Source: Methanobacteriota archaeon (lineage in GTDB: Archaea > Thermoplasmatota > Thermoplasmata > RBG-16-68-12). Taken from it: a stretch of DNA of 8,045 nucleotides. Positions 1-6,656 of this stretch are shown in pieces; position 1 is the stretch's first letter, and each line of letters starts with the position of its first letter. The position numbers and the translations under genes are program-made. The notes below the pieces were generated by a model. That model saw only the letters and a program-made list of their open reading frames with translations, was not told the DNA's origin and ran no database searches. The stretch spans positions 1 to 8,045 of the forward strand of contig VBME01000190.1 in the NCBI GenBank assembly GCA_005878995.1, given 5' to 3'.

Positions 1-168
1 CATGCGTCATCAACTGGTTGCGTTCCTCATCCTCGCGGGCGCCTATCAATCCTCGCCTCGCCTTACTGGGCCATCTGGTGGTTCATCGGCGCGATGGGAG
101 TTGTGATGTTCCTTGAAGGCGTGTTTGATCCGTTTAGGCGTCGCCAGGCTCAGTCCAAAACAAGATGA
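1..168 (+). pseudogene. Small two-segment membrane protein, apparently frameshifted
   Basis: Two frames give complementary halves of one plausible membrane protein. The frame from the ATG at 2-4 reads MRHQLVAFLILAGAY up to base 46. The frame from 49 reads ILASPYWAIWWFIGAMGVV, then MFLEGVFDPFRRRQAQSKTR, and stops at the TGA at 166-168. Joining them needs one extra base near 47-48 and would give about 55 residues: a basic N-terminus, two hydrophobic segments and a basic, presumably cytoplasmic tail (positive-inside). The first frame alone ends in a hydrophilic Ser/Gly-rich stretch and a stop near 104-106. The second frame is open to the window edge but loses hydrophobicity before base 46. I do not recognise the family. 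It could be a real decayed gene, a sequencing error, or the C-terminus of a longer protein that begins outside the window. Confidence 0.4.
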
Positions 169-221
169 TTCCGGCTACGCACTCGGAAAGCTCACACCCT
201 CCGGCTGCCCATGGGAGCATA

Positions 222-249
222 GGATTCGAACCTCGGGAGGTTCAAATCC
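222..249. repeat. Palindrome built of two opposed tRNA T-arm consensus 11-mers
   Basis: Bases 222-233 pair with 238-249 around a CGGG loop, giving 11 base pairs and one C/A mismatch (227/244). The left arm read on the minus strand is GGTTCGAATCC and the right arm on the plus strand is GGTTCAAATCC. Both match the conserved tRNA T-arm/loop consensus GGTTCRAATCC. It lies about 50 bases downstream of the zinc-ribbon gene stop, so it could also act as a hairpin in that transcript's 3' end, but no U-tract directly follows it. Confidence 0.7.
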
Positions 250-260
250 CACTCGGTCCA
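239..260 (+). other. tRNA 3'-end fragment (candidate attachment-site remnant)
   Basis: Read on the plus strand this is T-stem GG, the 7-base T-loop TTCAAAT, the 3' T-stem strand CCCAC, the acceptor strand TCGGTCC and discriminator A, which is exactly the spacing of a canonical tRNA 3' end. The expected partners are missing: the 5' T-stem strand should be GTGGG but is GGAGG, and no GGACCGA acceptor partner is found in the 240 bases upstream. No CCA is encoded after it. It is therefore a fragment, not a gene. Such fragments are often left when integrative elements recombine at tRNA 3' ends. A chance match or assembly fold-back cannot be excluded. Confidence 0.5.
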
Positions 261-297
261 CTCTTCGATTGCCGGCGCAGTAAAACCCCATTCCGCC

Positions 298-669
298 TCA
301 CGCGACTCGAGCGCCACACTTCGCGCAGAAAAGGTCCTCCGGCTCCATCGCGGTTCCGCAAGCCGCGCACGCATGCTCGAGCCGCTGGCCGCATTTCCCG
401 CAGAAACCGTCTCCGGGTCGCAACGCCACACCGCAGGAAGGGCAGGCGGCTTCGCGGCCCGAACCCGCCGCCGGTTTCGCGGTGCAGTCTTCACAGAGGA
501 TGACCGCCGCGCCTCGGCGTCGGCCCGGCTTCCACCGGGCCGTCTTCTTCCCGCATTCCGCGCAGGTTCGGTCTCGCGGCTCGCCCGCCTCGACGATGAA
601 GAGATCGGGCCGTGCCGAACTCGGCGGTGAAGGCTCGCTGGGCGGAGGCACTCCCACGGCGATGCGCAT
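298..669 (-). CDS. Triple zinc-ribbon protein
   Basis: This 123-residue protein contains twelve cysteines, all in CxxC pairs: 36/39, 59/62, 76/79, 90/93, 101/104 and 115/118. Together they make three four-cysteine zinc sites. The last two (CPSCG...FCGKCG and CAACG...FCAKCG) are typical of double zinc-ribbon (DZR) domains. The first has a basic insert (GRRR) between its pairs. Residues 1-30 are Pro/Ser-rich and probably disordered. There is no enzyme domain, signal peptide or membrane segment, so a cytoplasmic adaptor or nucleic-acid/protein binding role is the likely class; the specific function is unknown. It starts 27 bases after the stop of the 52-residue gene, so the two are probably co-transcribed. 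An AGGGG about 12 bases before the ATG may be a weak ribosome site. Confidence 0.8.
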   Translation of the reverse strand: MRIAVGVPPPSEPSPPSSARPDLFIVEAGEPRDRTCAECGKKTARWKPGRRRGAAVILCEDCTAKPAAGSGREAACPSCGVALRPGDGFCGKCGQRLEHACAACGTAMEPEDLFCAKCGARVA

Positions 670-696
670 CGGGGCGTGGTCCCCTAAAAACCTTGT

Positions 697-855
697 CTAC
701 ACGTTCTCTTTCGAGATGACGACACTCTTGACCCGCGGCGCCTGATCGGCCGCGTCCTGCTCGAGGTACGTGAGGTATCCGGACCCGACGTTGAAATGGA
801 CCACGGAGGGTTTCCTCTCCAGGTCGACGATCGACTTGCCGAACTTCCGCTTCAT
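697..855 (-). CDS. 52-residue small protein, uncharacterised
   Basis: The ATG at 855-853 opens a frame ending in TAG at 699-697. The protein begins MKRKFGKSIVDLERKPS and ends KSVVISKENV. It has a basic N-terminus, no cysteines, no membrane segment and an alternating hydrophobic pattern in the middle (VVHFNV, YLTYLEQ), consistent with a small beta-containing fold. It is supported as a real gene by a purine-rich ribosome site (GGGAGAGGA at 869-861, five bases before the ATG) and a TATA element (CTTTAAAT, 898-891) at the right distance. It leads the zinc-ribbon gene, 27 bases downstream, in a likely two-gene operon. I do not recognise the family. Confidence 0.7.
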   Translation of the reverse strand: MKRKFGKSIVDLERKPSVVHFNVGSGYLTYLEQDAADQAPRVKSVVISKENV

Positions 856-890
856 TGAAGTCCTCTCCCGGAATCGACTTCCCGGGGACG

Positions 891-898
891 ATTTAAAG
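891..898 (-). promoter_or_regulatory. TATA element for the 52-residue/zinc-ribbon operon
   Basis: The minus strand reads CTTTAAAT, close to the archaeal box A consensus. Its centre lies about 40 bases before the ATG at 855. A start site about 25 bases downstream would give a leader of roughly 12-15 bases that just includes the GGGAGAGGA ribosome site. Confidence 0.6.
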
Positions 899-987
899 GG
901 TCTCGTTCAATAGTCACTCTCGATAAGCGAAACGCATTTCGGCACCCAATAATCTGACGCGTGAGGCGTTCCCGCGGCCTTTCCGGC

Positions 988-998
988 AAAGATATAAG
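988..998 (+). promoter_or_regulatory. TATA element for the DUF6015-like gene
   Basis: AAAGATATAAG on the plus strand resembles an archaeal BRE plus TATA box. It is about 50 bases before the ATG at 1043, which predicts a leader of about 20-25 bases carrying a GGAGG site at 1034-1038. It is divergent from the TATA element at 891-898, so the roughly 90 bases between them form a shared control region. I see no clear operator in that region. Confidence 0.6.
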
Positions 999-1042
999 GC
1001 CGACGGGGGACCCATTATCCCATAGAGGAACGTGGAGGAAAC

Positions 1043-1402
1043 ATGATCACGGTCCAGAAGCTCGCGCAGGCCATCGAGCGGCGTTTGCACGGGACGGAGG
1101 CCGAGGCGCTCGCCGAAGCCCGCACGATCCTGAGCTACTTCGGCTTCCGCAGCGTCATCATCGACAACGCGATCGAGCCGAGCGACCGCAAGGTCTTCTA
1201 CGCCCTCCACGACGCCGGCCTGCTGCAGAGTTTCTGGGAGACCGTCCCGCTCCTTGACGGCCGAAATTGGCGGATCTTCTACTGGTCCCTGAACGAGGCG
1301 GACCTCGACCGCATCCTAGCCGACGACCACGCCGCGCCAGAGGAGCCGCTGTACAAGTCCCTCCCGGACGAGGCGTGGGGCCACCCGGCCCCGACGGCGT
1401 GA
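1043..1402 (+). CDS. DUF6015-like small archaeal protein
   Basis: This 119-residue soluble protein has a helical N-terminal half (KLAQAIERRLHG...ALAEARTILSYFGF, residues 6-35), then VIIDNAIEPSDRKVFYALHDAGLL (38-61), then a beta-hairpin-like stretch LLDGRNWRIFYWSLN (70-84). Residues 98-119 are an acidic, proline-rich tail. The pattern of helices followed by a DGR-W-I-YW strand pair recalls the archaeal DUF6015 family, which looks like a winged-helix-type fold; I assign this from memory with moderate confidence. The function is unknown. The start is fixed by GGAGG four bases upstream and the TATA element near 993. Its TGA is one base from the convergent pcm stop, so the two transcripts must overlap. 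The gene has its own promoter and no same-strand partner in the window. Confidence 0.8.
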   Translation: MITVQKLAQAIERRLHGTEAEALAEARTILSYFGFRSVIIDNAIEPSDRKVFYALHDAGLLQSFWETVPLLDGRNWRIFYWSLNEADLDRILADDHAAPEEPLYKSLPDEAWGHPAPTA

Positions 1403-1403
1403 G

Positions 1404-2069
1404 CTAATCCGGCCAGGCTTGCGCCCCGACGAGGGGCACGAAGGCGCACGATGTGCCCTCCCGCATCCGAAGGGTGCCGTCGGGTCGCCGGGTCGCGACG
1501 ACGAGGACCTGCCCGTGCCTCGACGATCCGACCGGAGCGACGATCCGTCCCCGCGGGCTGAGCTGGGGCGGCCACGCGTCGGGGATCCGCGGCGCCCCGG
1601 CGGTCGCCATGATGCAGTCGTACGGGGCGCCTTCCGGATACCCGAGGCTCCCGTCGCCAACGACGACCCTCACCTCGCCGTAACCGGCGCCCGCGAGATT
1701 CGACCGGCCCCAGGACGCGAGTTCCGGATTCCGCTCAATCGTGATGACGTTGCGTGCCCCGACGAGGTGGGCGAGGAGGGCCGCGTGATAGCCGGACCCC
1801 GTGCCGATCTCCAACACCCGCTCCCCCGGCTCGAGCGACGCCTCGTCCAGCATGATCGCAATCATCGACGGGGCGGAAATCGTCTGGCCGGCACCGATCG
1901 GCAGCGGGACGTCCACGTATGCGTCCTCCGAATCGCCCGGCTGGACGAACCGTTCCCGGGGTACGGTGCGGAAGGCGTCCCGGACCCGCGGATTCTTGAC
2001 GCAACCGGACCGGACGAGCTGGCCCACCATCCGTTCGCGTTCCGCGGCGAAGTCGAGGGCGCGCCCCAT
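1404..2069 (-). CDS. pcm: Protein-L-isoaspartate O-methyltransferase
   Basis: This enzyme transfers a methyl group from S-adenosylmethionine to L-isoaspartyl residues of aged proteins, starting their repair in the cytoplasm. The protein has 221 residues, normal for the family. Visible hallmarks are the N-terminal helical region with RERFVQP (38-44), the family motif GQTISAP (61-67), the SAM-binding motif I VLEIGTGSGYHAALLA (85-100), the acidic residue ending motif II (IERN, 111-114), GDGSLGYPEGAPYD (138-151), and TAGAPRIPDAW (156-166) followed by the typical PRGRIVAPVG strand. The ATG at 2069 is the first usable start in frame. It follows the transporter stop by 39 bases on the same strand with no clear TATA between, so read-through from the transporter promoter is likely. 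No key residue appears to be missing. Confidence 0.95.
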   Translation of the reverse strand: MGRALDFAAERERMVGQLVRSGCVKNPRVRDAFRTVPRERFVQPGDSEDAYVDVPLPIGAGQTISAPSMIAIMLDEASLEPGERVLEIGTGSGYHAALLAHLVGARNVITIERNPELASWGRSNLAGAGYGEVRVVVGDGSLGYPEGAPYDCIMATAGAPRIPDAWPPQLSPRGRIVAPVGSSRHGQVLVVATRRPDGTLRMREGTSCAFVPLVGAQAWPD

Positions 2070-2108
2070 CGACCCGCAGAGGGCCTGGTGGGGCCATAAG
2101 AGTTCGGC

Positions 2109-3371
2109 TCACGCCGGCACGAGGAGCGCGACGAGGAACGTCGAGAGCACCAGGGTCGCGGCGGTCACCGGCAGACCCGCCTTCACGAAGTCCCGCATGG
2201 ACACAGTGACCCCATCCCGGGATGCGACCTGCACGACGATCACGTTGCACGCGGCGCCGAGGATCGTCGCATTCCCGGCGAGGGTCGAGCTCGTCGCGAG
2301 GCCGAGCCACAGCTGGGTGGAGCCTTGCGGAACCACTTGCGCCAGCAACAAGACGGCCGGCACGTTGCTGATCAGATTCGATAGAAGCGCGGATAGTCCG
2401 ACGAGCCAAGGCAAGCCGCCGGATCGCCCGGCGAACGCGGATGTGAACCCGTCCTGAATCGCCCCGGAGAGCCCAGAAACGCGGATGCCTTCGAGGAGGA
2501 TGAACAGGCCCACGAAGAAGAGGATGATGCTCCAGTCGACTTTCGCAATCAGGCTCCGCGGCGTCGCCTTCGAGACGAACGGGAGGAAGAAAAGGACGAA
2601 CGATCCGCCGGCGAGGGCGATGAGCGGGAGCCACTCGGGGGTCGAAGACGCGAAGAACGCGACGGCGACGGCGAGGGTCACCGCGAGCGTGAAGACCATC
2701 CCCCTCCGCTGGAGGGTCGCGGCCGGCATCGAAACGGCCGGGGTCAGGGGGGCCGCAAGGTCTTTTCGGAACGCTAGCCAAACGAGCCCGATCGCGACCG
2801 CGAGGCAGGCGACCGTGACCGGCAGAAGATACGCGGTGAAGGTGAGGAACGGAATCCCGGACCGGATTCCGATGAACGCGTTCTGCGGGTTGCCGACCTC
2901 CGTCGCCACGCTCCCCACGTTCGCGGAGATCGCGACCGCGACGAGGTACGGGATCGGATTCACTCGCAAGGCGCGGGCGCTCCGAACGACGACGGGGGTC
3001 ACGAGCAACGCGATCGTGTCGTTCAGGACGACGGCGGACAGCGCCGCGGTCGTGACCATGAGCCAGACGAGGAAGGAGGTCTGCGTCTTCGCCCGCGCCG
3101 CGATCCGCGACGAGACGAGGTCGAAGAATCCGCAGGCGTCGAGCCCCGACACGAGGATCATCATGCCGACGAGGAGCAGAATCACGTCCAGGTTGATGGC
3201 GGCGATCGCCTCCGCGGGCGTCAGGATTCCGAGGACGAGCATGAGCGCGCCGCCGAGCATGGCGACGGCAGGCCGTTCGATGGGGAACCGCCGCACGTTC
3301 CGAAGAGAAATCAGGACGTATGTGACGACGAAAACGACGGTCGCGGCGTAGAAGGTGAACGCGGTTGCCAC
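2109..3371 (-). CDS. SLC13/ArsB (ion transporter superfamily) permease
   Basis: This 420-residue polytopic membrane protein has about ten to twelve hydrophobic segments in two homologous halves. Each half carries the re-entrant motif pair of this superfamily. In half one these are NDTIALLVTPVVV (117-129) and SANVGSVATEVGNPQN (149-164). In half two they are SNLISNVPAVLLL (331-343) and STLAGNATILGAACNVIVV (362-380). GNPQN is a hallmark shared by ArsB, NhaD, CitM and SLC13 dicarboxylate/sulfate carriers. The substrate cannot be decided from sequence: arsenite, Na+/H+, citrate or dicarboxylate are all possible. An in-frame stop 27 bases upstream makes the GTG at 3371 the first possible start. No ribosome site is adjacent to it. 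It is probably co-transcribed with pcm and is divergent from the surface protein gene. Confidence 0.9.
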   Translation of the reverse strand: MATAFTFYAATVVFVVTYVLISLRNVRRFPIERPAVAMLGGALMLVLGILTPAEAIAAINLDVILLLVGMMILVSGLDACGFFDLVSSRIAARAKTQTSFLVWLMVTTAALSAVVLNDTIALLVTPVVVRSARALRVNPIPYLVAVAISANVGSVATEVGNPQNAFIGIRSGIPFLTFTAYLLPVTVACLAVAIGLVWLAFRKDLAAPLTPAVSMPAATLQRRGMVFTLAVTLAVAVAFFASSTPEWLPLIALAGGSFVLFFLPFVSKATPRSLIAKVDWSIILFFVGLFILLEGIRVSGLSGAIQDGFTSAFAGRSGGLPWLVGLSALLSNLISNVPAVLLLAQVVPQGSTQLWLGLATSSTLAGNATILGAACNVIVVQVASRDGVTVSMRDFVKAGLPVTAATLVLSTFLVALLVPA

Positions 3372-3452
3372 GAGCGCCGCGGATGGGTCGCACCGCTATG
3401 GAACTTTCCGCCCTCCGATGGACTCTGCACGAGACCAGTCCGTGTCCCATTA

Positions 3453-3464
3453 CACTTAAATAGG
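3453..3464. promoter_or_regulatory. Near-symmetrical TATA element between transporter and surface protein genes
   Basis: CACTTAAATAGG on plus reads CCTATTTAAGTG on minus, so both strands present a plausible box A around the central TTAA. On the minus strand it is about 85 bases before the transporter GTG. On the plus strand it is about 90 bases before the ATG at 3550. No second clear TATA element is seen in the 178-base gap, so one element may serve both genes. Direction of use is inference. Confidence 0.5.
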
Positions 3465-3535
3465 CTCACTCAATTCGCCGCATTCTCCGGCCTCCGGAAC
3501 GGGTTGCGTGAAGGGGGACGGTCGACTGTGCGAGA

Positions 3536-3541
3536 GAGGAG
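3536..3541 (+). promoter_or_regulatory. Ribosome binding site that decides the surface protein start
   Basis: GAGGAG sits eight bases before the ATG at 3550. The alternative in-frame GTG at 3508 has no comparable site and would add a hydrophilic 14-residue leader in front of the signal peptide. Confidence 0.7.
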
Positions 3542-3549
3542 AAACCCGA

Positions 3550-6500
3550 ATGCGTCCAAGCGGTCACCGGGCAATCCGAACCCTCGCGGTGTTCCTCGTG
3601 CTGGCGCTCGGCGTGGCGGCCCTCCTTCCCCTCATCGCCCGCGGGGCGGGCCAGGTTAGCGGCGCCGTAAGCACGTGCACCACGGTCACCCCGCCCGTCT
3701 CGGGGGCGGTGGTCTCCCTCATCGATGCGAACGGAATCAACCCGACTCTGACCACGACGACGAACTCGGGCGGGGTCTATACGTTTACGCCGCCGTCCGG
3801 CAGCTATACGGTCTCGGTTAGCCGAGCCGGTTACTACAGCAACGCGACGACGGTTCCCAAGCGGTTCGACGGGACCAGCCCGACGAGAATCGACCTCTGC
3901 TTGGTCCTGCAACCGATCCCAGCGAAGGTCCTCAAGGTCCATGTCCAGAGCGCCGGCTCCCCAATTTCCGGAGCGACGGTCGCAGCCTTCAACATCTCGA
4001 ACCCAACGGGAAAGCCTCAGCTCGTCAGGTCGAACACGACCAACGCGACGGGCGACGCGAATCTGACCCTCTGGGCAGGCGTGTTCCAGCTCCGCACCTC
4101 CGCGCCGTTCTACCAGATCGACCAATCGAACGTCGACGTGAGCGGCACATCCTCGGTGACGATCAGCCTGATCGCCGGAATTGGAGTGTTCGGGCAGGTT
4201 GTGGACCCGGATGGGAACTTCCTCGGATCTGGCGTGGTCGCTTGGCTGTACAACCCGTCGGCACCGGTTACAAGCGCATATCGTCTAATCGCGGGCACGG
4301 TCAGTTCCAGCTTCTTCGACATTCGCGCGCCACCGGGGACGTACAAGATCATCGTGGACGCCGACGGGCACCTCGCCTACGAGAACACGGTCACCCTGCC
4401 AGGGGTCACGAATCCCTACGATGTCACGCTCCAGCCTGCGCCGCAGGAGGAGTACCAGACGACCGTCTCGTACGGTTCAACAGACTGGAGCAACCTCACA
4501 GTGTGGCGCAACCTTACCTTGAACGCGGACAGCACGCTCACTGGACTCGCGCCTGCGAATCTCCGGGACCTGCGGCTCCAAGTCGACGCGACGCTCGGGG
4601 ACAACAACGGATTGCTGGCCCCGCTCGAGATTACCTTGTTCCATGACTGGCTCGTGACGAAGGGACCGGCGTACATCACCACGGATGGATTCTTCACGAC
4701 CAACGGTCGTGCGTATGTGAACGTTTCGTCATATACGGTGACGGTCGACAAACTCGACGTTCCGGGCAGCCGGGTGTGGATCAATACGACGTCGAAGTAC
4801 GTGGTGAAACAAGCCCCTCCCTGGATCGCCACCAGGGCGAAGAATTACTTCGTGAATGTTACGACGATTCCCGACACGAACGTCTCCGTCTACCAGAATT
4901 ACTCATACGTCGTCATCTTGCCGAAGAGCTACGAGCTTAACACGACGTCAATCGTCCCGTCAACCGCTCCGATGAGGATCGCAAACTTCACGCGCGTAAC
5001 AATCGACCCCGGCGTGACGTCGGGCACCCCGCAGGTTCGAATGAAAATCTCCCAGAGCCTGAACGGGACCGCGCGGGCGAAGGTCGACAACCCGGTCGGG
5101 AAGTTCTACGTCAAGAACGTGACGTTCACCAACTACCAGGCGTTCGTTGCCGGGAACACGACGCTCGTGTTCAGCGCGAACGACAGCTACGACCCGAACG
5201 GCCACCTGGCGAACGCGAACTTTACCTGGAAGTTTACACCGAATCCCTTGGACGTGCGGCACGGGATTGATCCCGCATTCAACTACACACGAGCGGGCAA
5301 CTTCACGGTAAATCTGAAAATCGTCTTCGTCGGCGGTAACGTCACGTTCCGGAACATCACGGTCATCGTCGACGACCAACACCCCGTCGCCAGGATCAAG
5401 ACAAACCGCACCGGAACCGGGAACGCGAACAATACGACGCTCAAGGTCGATGAGGGCATCCTCGTCAAGTTCGACGGCGGTCTGTCGACCGATCTCGCGT
5501 TCGTCGGGCAGCCGGGCGTCATCCTCAACCCCGGGTACTCGTGGGACTTCAACGGGGACCACATTGCGGACGCGGTCGGGCGAATCGTGAACCATACGTT
5601 CCAGAAACCGGGGAACTTCACCGTCAACCTGACCGTGACGGACAGCGTCGGATGGAAATCCGTCAACGCGAGTCTCACCGCGATCGTGAACGACACAAAA
5701 GGGCCGGTCGCCGCCTTCGACGTCCTCGACCCGTCGAACGACTGGGCCGTGATCACGAGCCCGATTGAGCAAAAGCAGATTGCGCTGAACGCATCGAGGA
5801 CGAAGGATGACTTCAATAATCTCACAGCGCTGAACTTCACGTGGTTCATCCCCGGGCCGATCGTCGGCCGTCAAGGCCTGAACAACACGTTCTGGGGCTC
5901 CAACATCACGTTCACATGGCGGGAATGGAACAATAGTTACCGGATCTTCCTCGCCGTCCACGACAAAGGGTTCCCCACGGGCAGGGTGAACTACGGCAAC
6001 ACTACCCGCAACGTTACGGTCCAGATCGATTCGTTGCTCCACGCGGACCTCCGCGTCGATGGGACCACCCTCAAGGTGACGCCGGGCAATCCGGAAGAAG
6101 GCGCCACGGTCACCGTCTCGATCAACGTCACGAACAAGATGGCCCGCAAGTGGGCGACCAGCGTGGTGACGAACCTGTCCGCGACGAGCGGCGGGCAGAC
6201 GACTCTCGTCACGAGCCAGGCCGAGTGGTTCGACAAGACGGGTAATACTCCGTTTAGAGCGAACCACTCGATTGGACCCGGCGAGACCGCGAAGATCGTC
6301 TTCACCGGCCAACTGTTCGGTCAAGGGAACAAGACGCTCCAGGTGTACATCTACGACGCATCGGAACCGTACACGTGGCTCGTCGACAACAAGGCCTCGA
6401 CGACCGTGAACGTCCGTCAACCCGCATGGCAGCCGTACGCGATTGCGGGGAGCGTGATCGGGATCATCGCGCTCTTCGTCTTCGGCATGTACGCGCGTCG

Positions 6501-6618
6501 GAAGATCAAGGCGGGCGAATGGCGCCCCATCCGAGGCCGCCGCAAGGAGCGGGGCGGGGGCGAGGAAGGGGAGAAGCGACCTCGTCGGGAAGAGAAAGAG
6601 GAGAAAAAGCGCCTCTGA
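3550..6618 (+). CDS. Membrane-anchored surface protein with PKD and carboxypeptidase-regulatory-like domains
   Basis: This 1022-residue protein is exported and anchored at its C-terminus. A signal peptide (basic start, hydrophobic 11-29, likely cut near ARGAG, 30-34) precedes three beta-sandwich repeats of the carboxypeptidase regulatory/SdrB type at about 35-104, 126-204 and 211-294 (e.g. GVYTFTPPSGSYTVSVSRAG; IRAPPGTYKIIVDADGH). Residues 300-530 are beta-rich and unassigned. PKD-type domains follow at about 535-607, 612-714 and 717-827 (YSWDFNGDH...AGNFTVNL, PGNFTVNLTVTD), then a CARDB-like domain at about 830-954. A single membrane helix lies at about 963-981, followed by a 40-residue strongly charged tail. 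The mature part has only two cysteines, C43 and C117, which flank the first repeat and could form a disulfide. About 43 N-X-S/T sequons suggest dense N-glycosylation. The ATG at 3550 is preferred over the GTG at 3508 because GAGGAG lies eight bases upstream and the signal peptide then starts normally. The role is likely cell-surface structure or adhesion; no catalytic motif is seen. Confidence 0.9.
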   Translation: MRPSGHRAIRTLAVFLVLALGVAALLPLIARGAGQVSGAVSTCTTVTPPVSGAVVSLIDANGINPTLTTTTNSGGVYTFTPPSGSYTVSVSRAGYYSNATTVPKRFDGTSPTRIDLCLVLQPIPAKVLKVHVQSAGSPISGATVAAFNISNPTGKPQLVRSNTTNATGDANLTLWAGVFQLRTSAPFYQIDQSNVDVSGTSSVTISLIAGIGVFGQVVDPDGNFLGSGVVAWLYNPSAPVTSAYRLIAGTVSSSFFDIRAPPGTYKIIVDADGHLAYENTVTLPGVTNPYDVTLQPAPQEEYQTTVSYGSTDWSNLTVWRNLTLNADSTLTGLAPANLRDLRLQVDATLGDNNGLLAPLEITLFHDWLVTKGPAYITTDGFFTTNGRAYVNVSSYTVTVDKLDVPGSRVWINTTSKYVVKQAPPWIATRAKNYFVNVTTIPDTNVSVYQNYSYVVILPKSYELNTTSIVPSTAPMRIANFTRVTIDPGVTSGTPQVRMKISQSLNGTARAKVDNPVGKFYVKNVTFTNYQAFVAGNTTLVFSANDSYDPNGHLANANFTWKFTPNPLDVRHGIDPAFNYTRAGNFTVNLKIVFVGGNVTFRNITVIVDDQHPVARIKTNRTGTGNANNTTLKVDEGILVKFDGGLSTDLAFVGQPGVILNPGYSWDFNGDHIADAVGRIVNHTFQKPGNFTVNLTVTDSVGWKSVNASLTAIVNDTKGPVAAFDVLDPSNDWAVITSPIEQKQIALNASRTKDDFNNLTALNFTWFIPGPIVGRQGLNNTFWGSNITFTWREWNNSYRIFLAVHDKGFPTGRVNYGNTTRNVTVQIDSLLHADLRVDGTTLKVTPGNPEEGATVTVSINVTNKMARKWATSVVTNLSATSGGQTTLVTSQAEWFDKTGNTPFRANHSIGPGETAKIVFTGQLFGQGNKTLQVYIYDASEPYTWLVDNKASTTVNVRQPAWQPYAIAGSVIGIIALFVFGMYARRKIKAGEWRPIRGRRKERGGGEEGEKRPRREEKEEKKRL

Positions 6619-6656
6619 ACGTCCTTCCCCGGCGCGTTCGGCCGGAGTCGGTTCGG

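Noticed and set aside
188..260. Complete tRNA gene ending at base 260
   Set aside because: No 5' acceptor partner for TCGGTCC, no matching 5' T-stem strand and no convincing D or anticodon arm upstream, even allowing for a long variable arm.
165..503. Open frame of 112 codons on the plus strand across the tRNA-like palindrome and zinc-ribbon gene
   Set aside because: The translation is Arg/Pro-rich and runs antisense to a protein with twelve perfectly spaced cysteines.
2485..3351. Open frame of 288 codons on the plus strand antisense to the transporter
   Set aside because: Low-complexity Arg/Thr/Ala-rich translation without motifs; the minus strand gene has unmistakable transporter motifs.
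1735..3450. Open frame of 571 codons on the minus strand overlapping the transporter and pcm
   Set aside because: It is rich in Arg, Pro, Gly and Asp with no recognisable domain and covers two well-supported genes in another frame. Long alternative frames are expected in GC-rich coding DNA.
6619..6656. Terminator hairpin between the surface protein and argS
   Set aside because: There is only a short CCGG/CCGG pairing and no T-rich tract on either strand.
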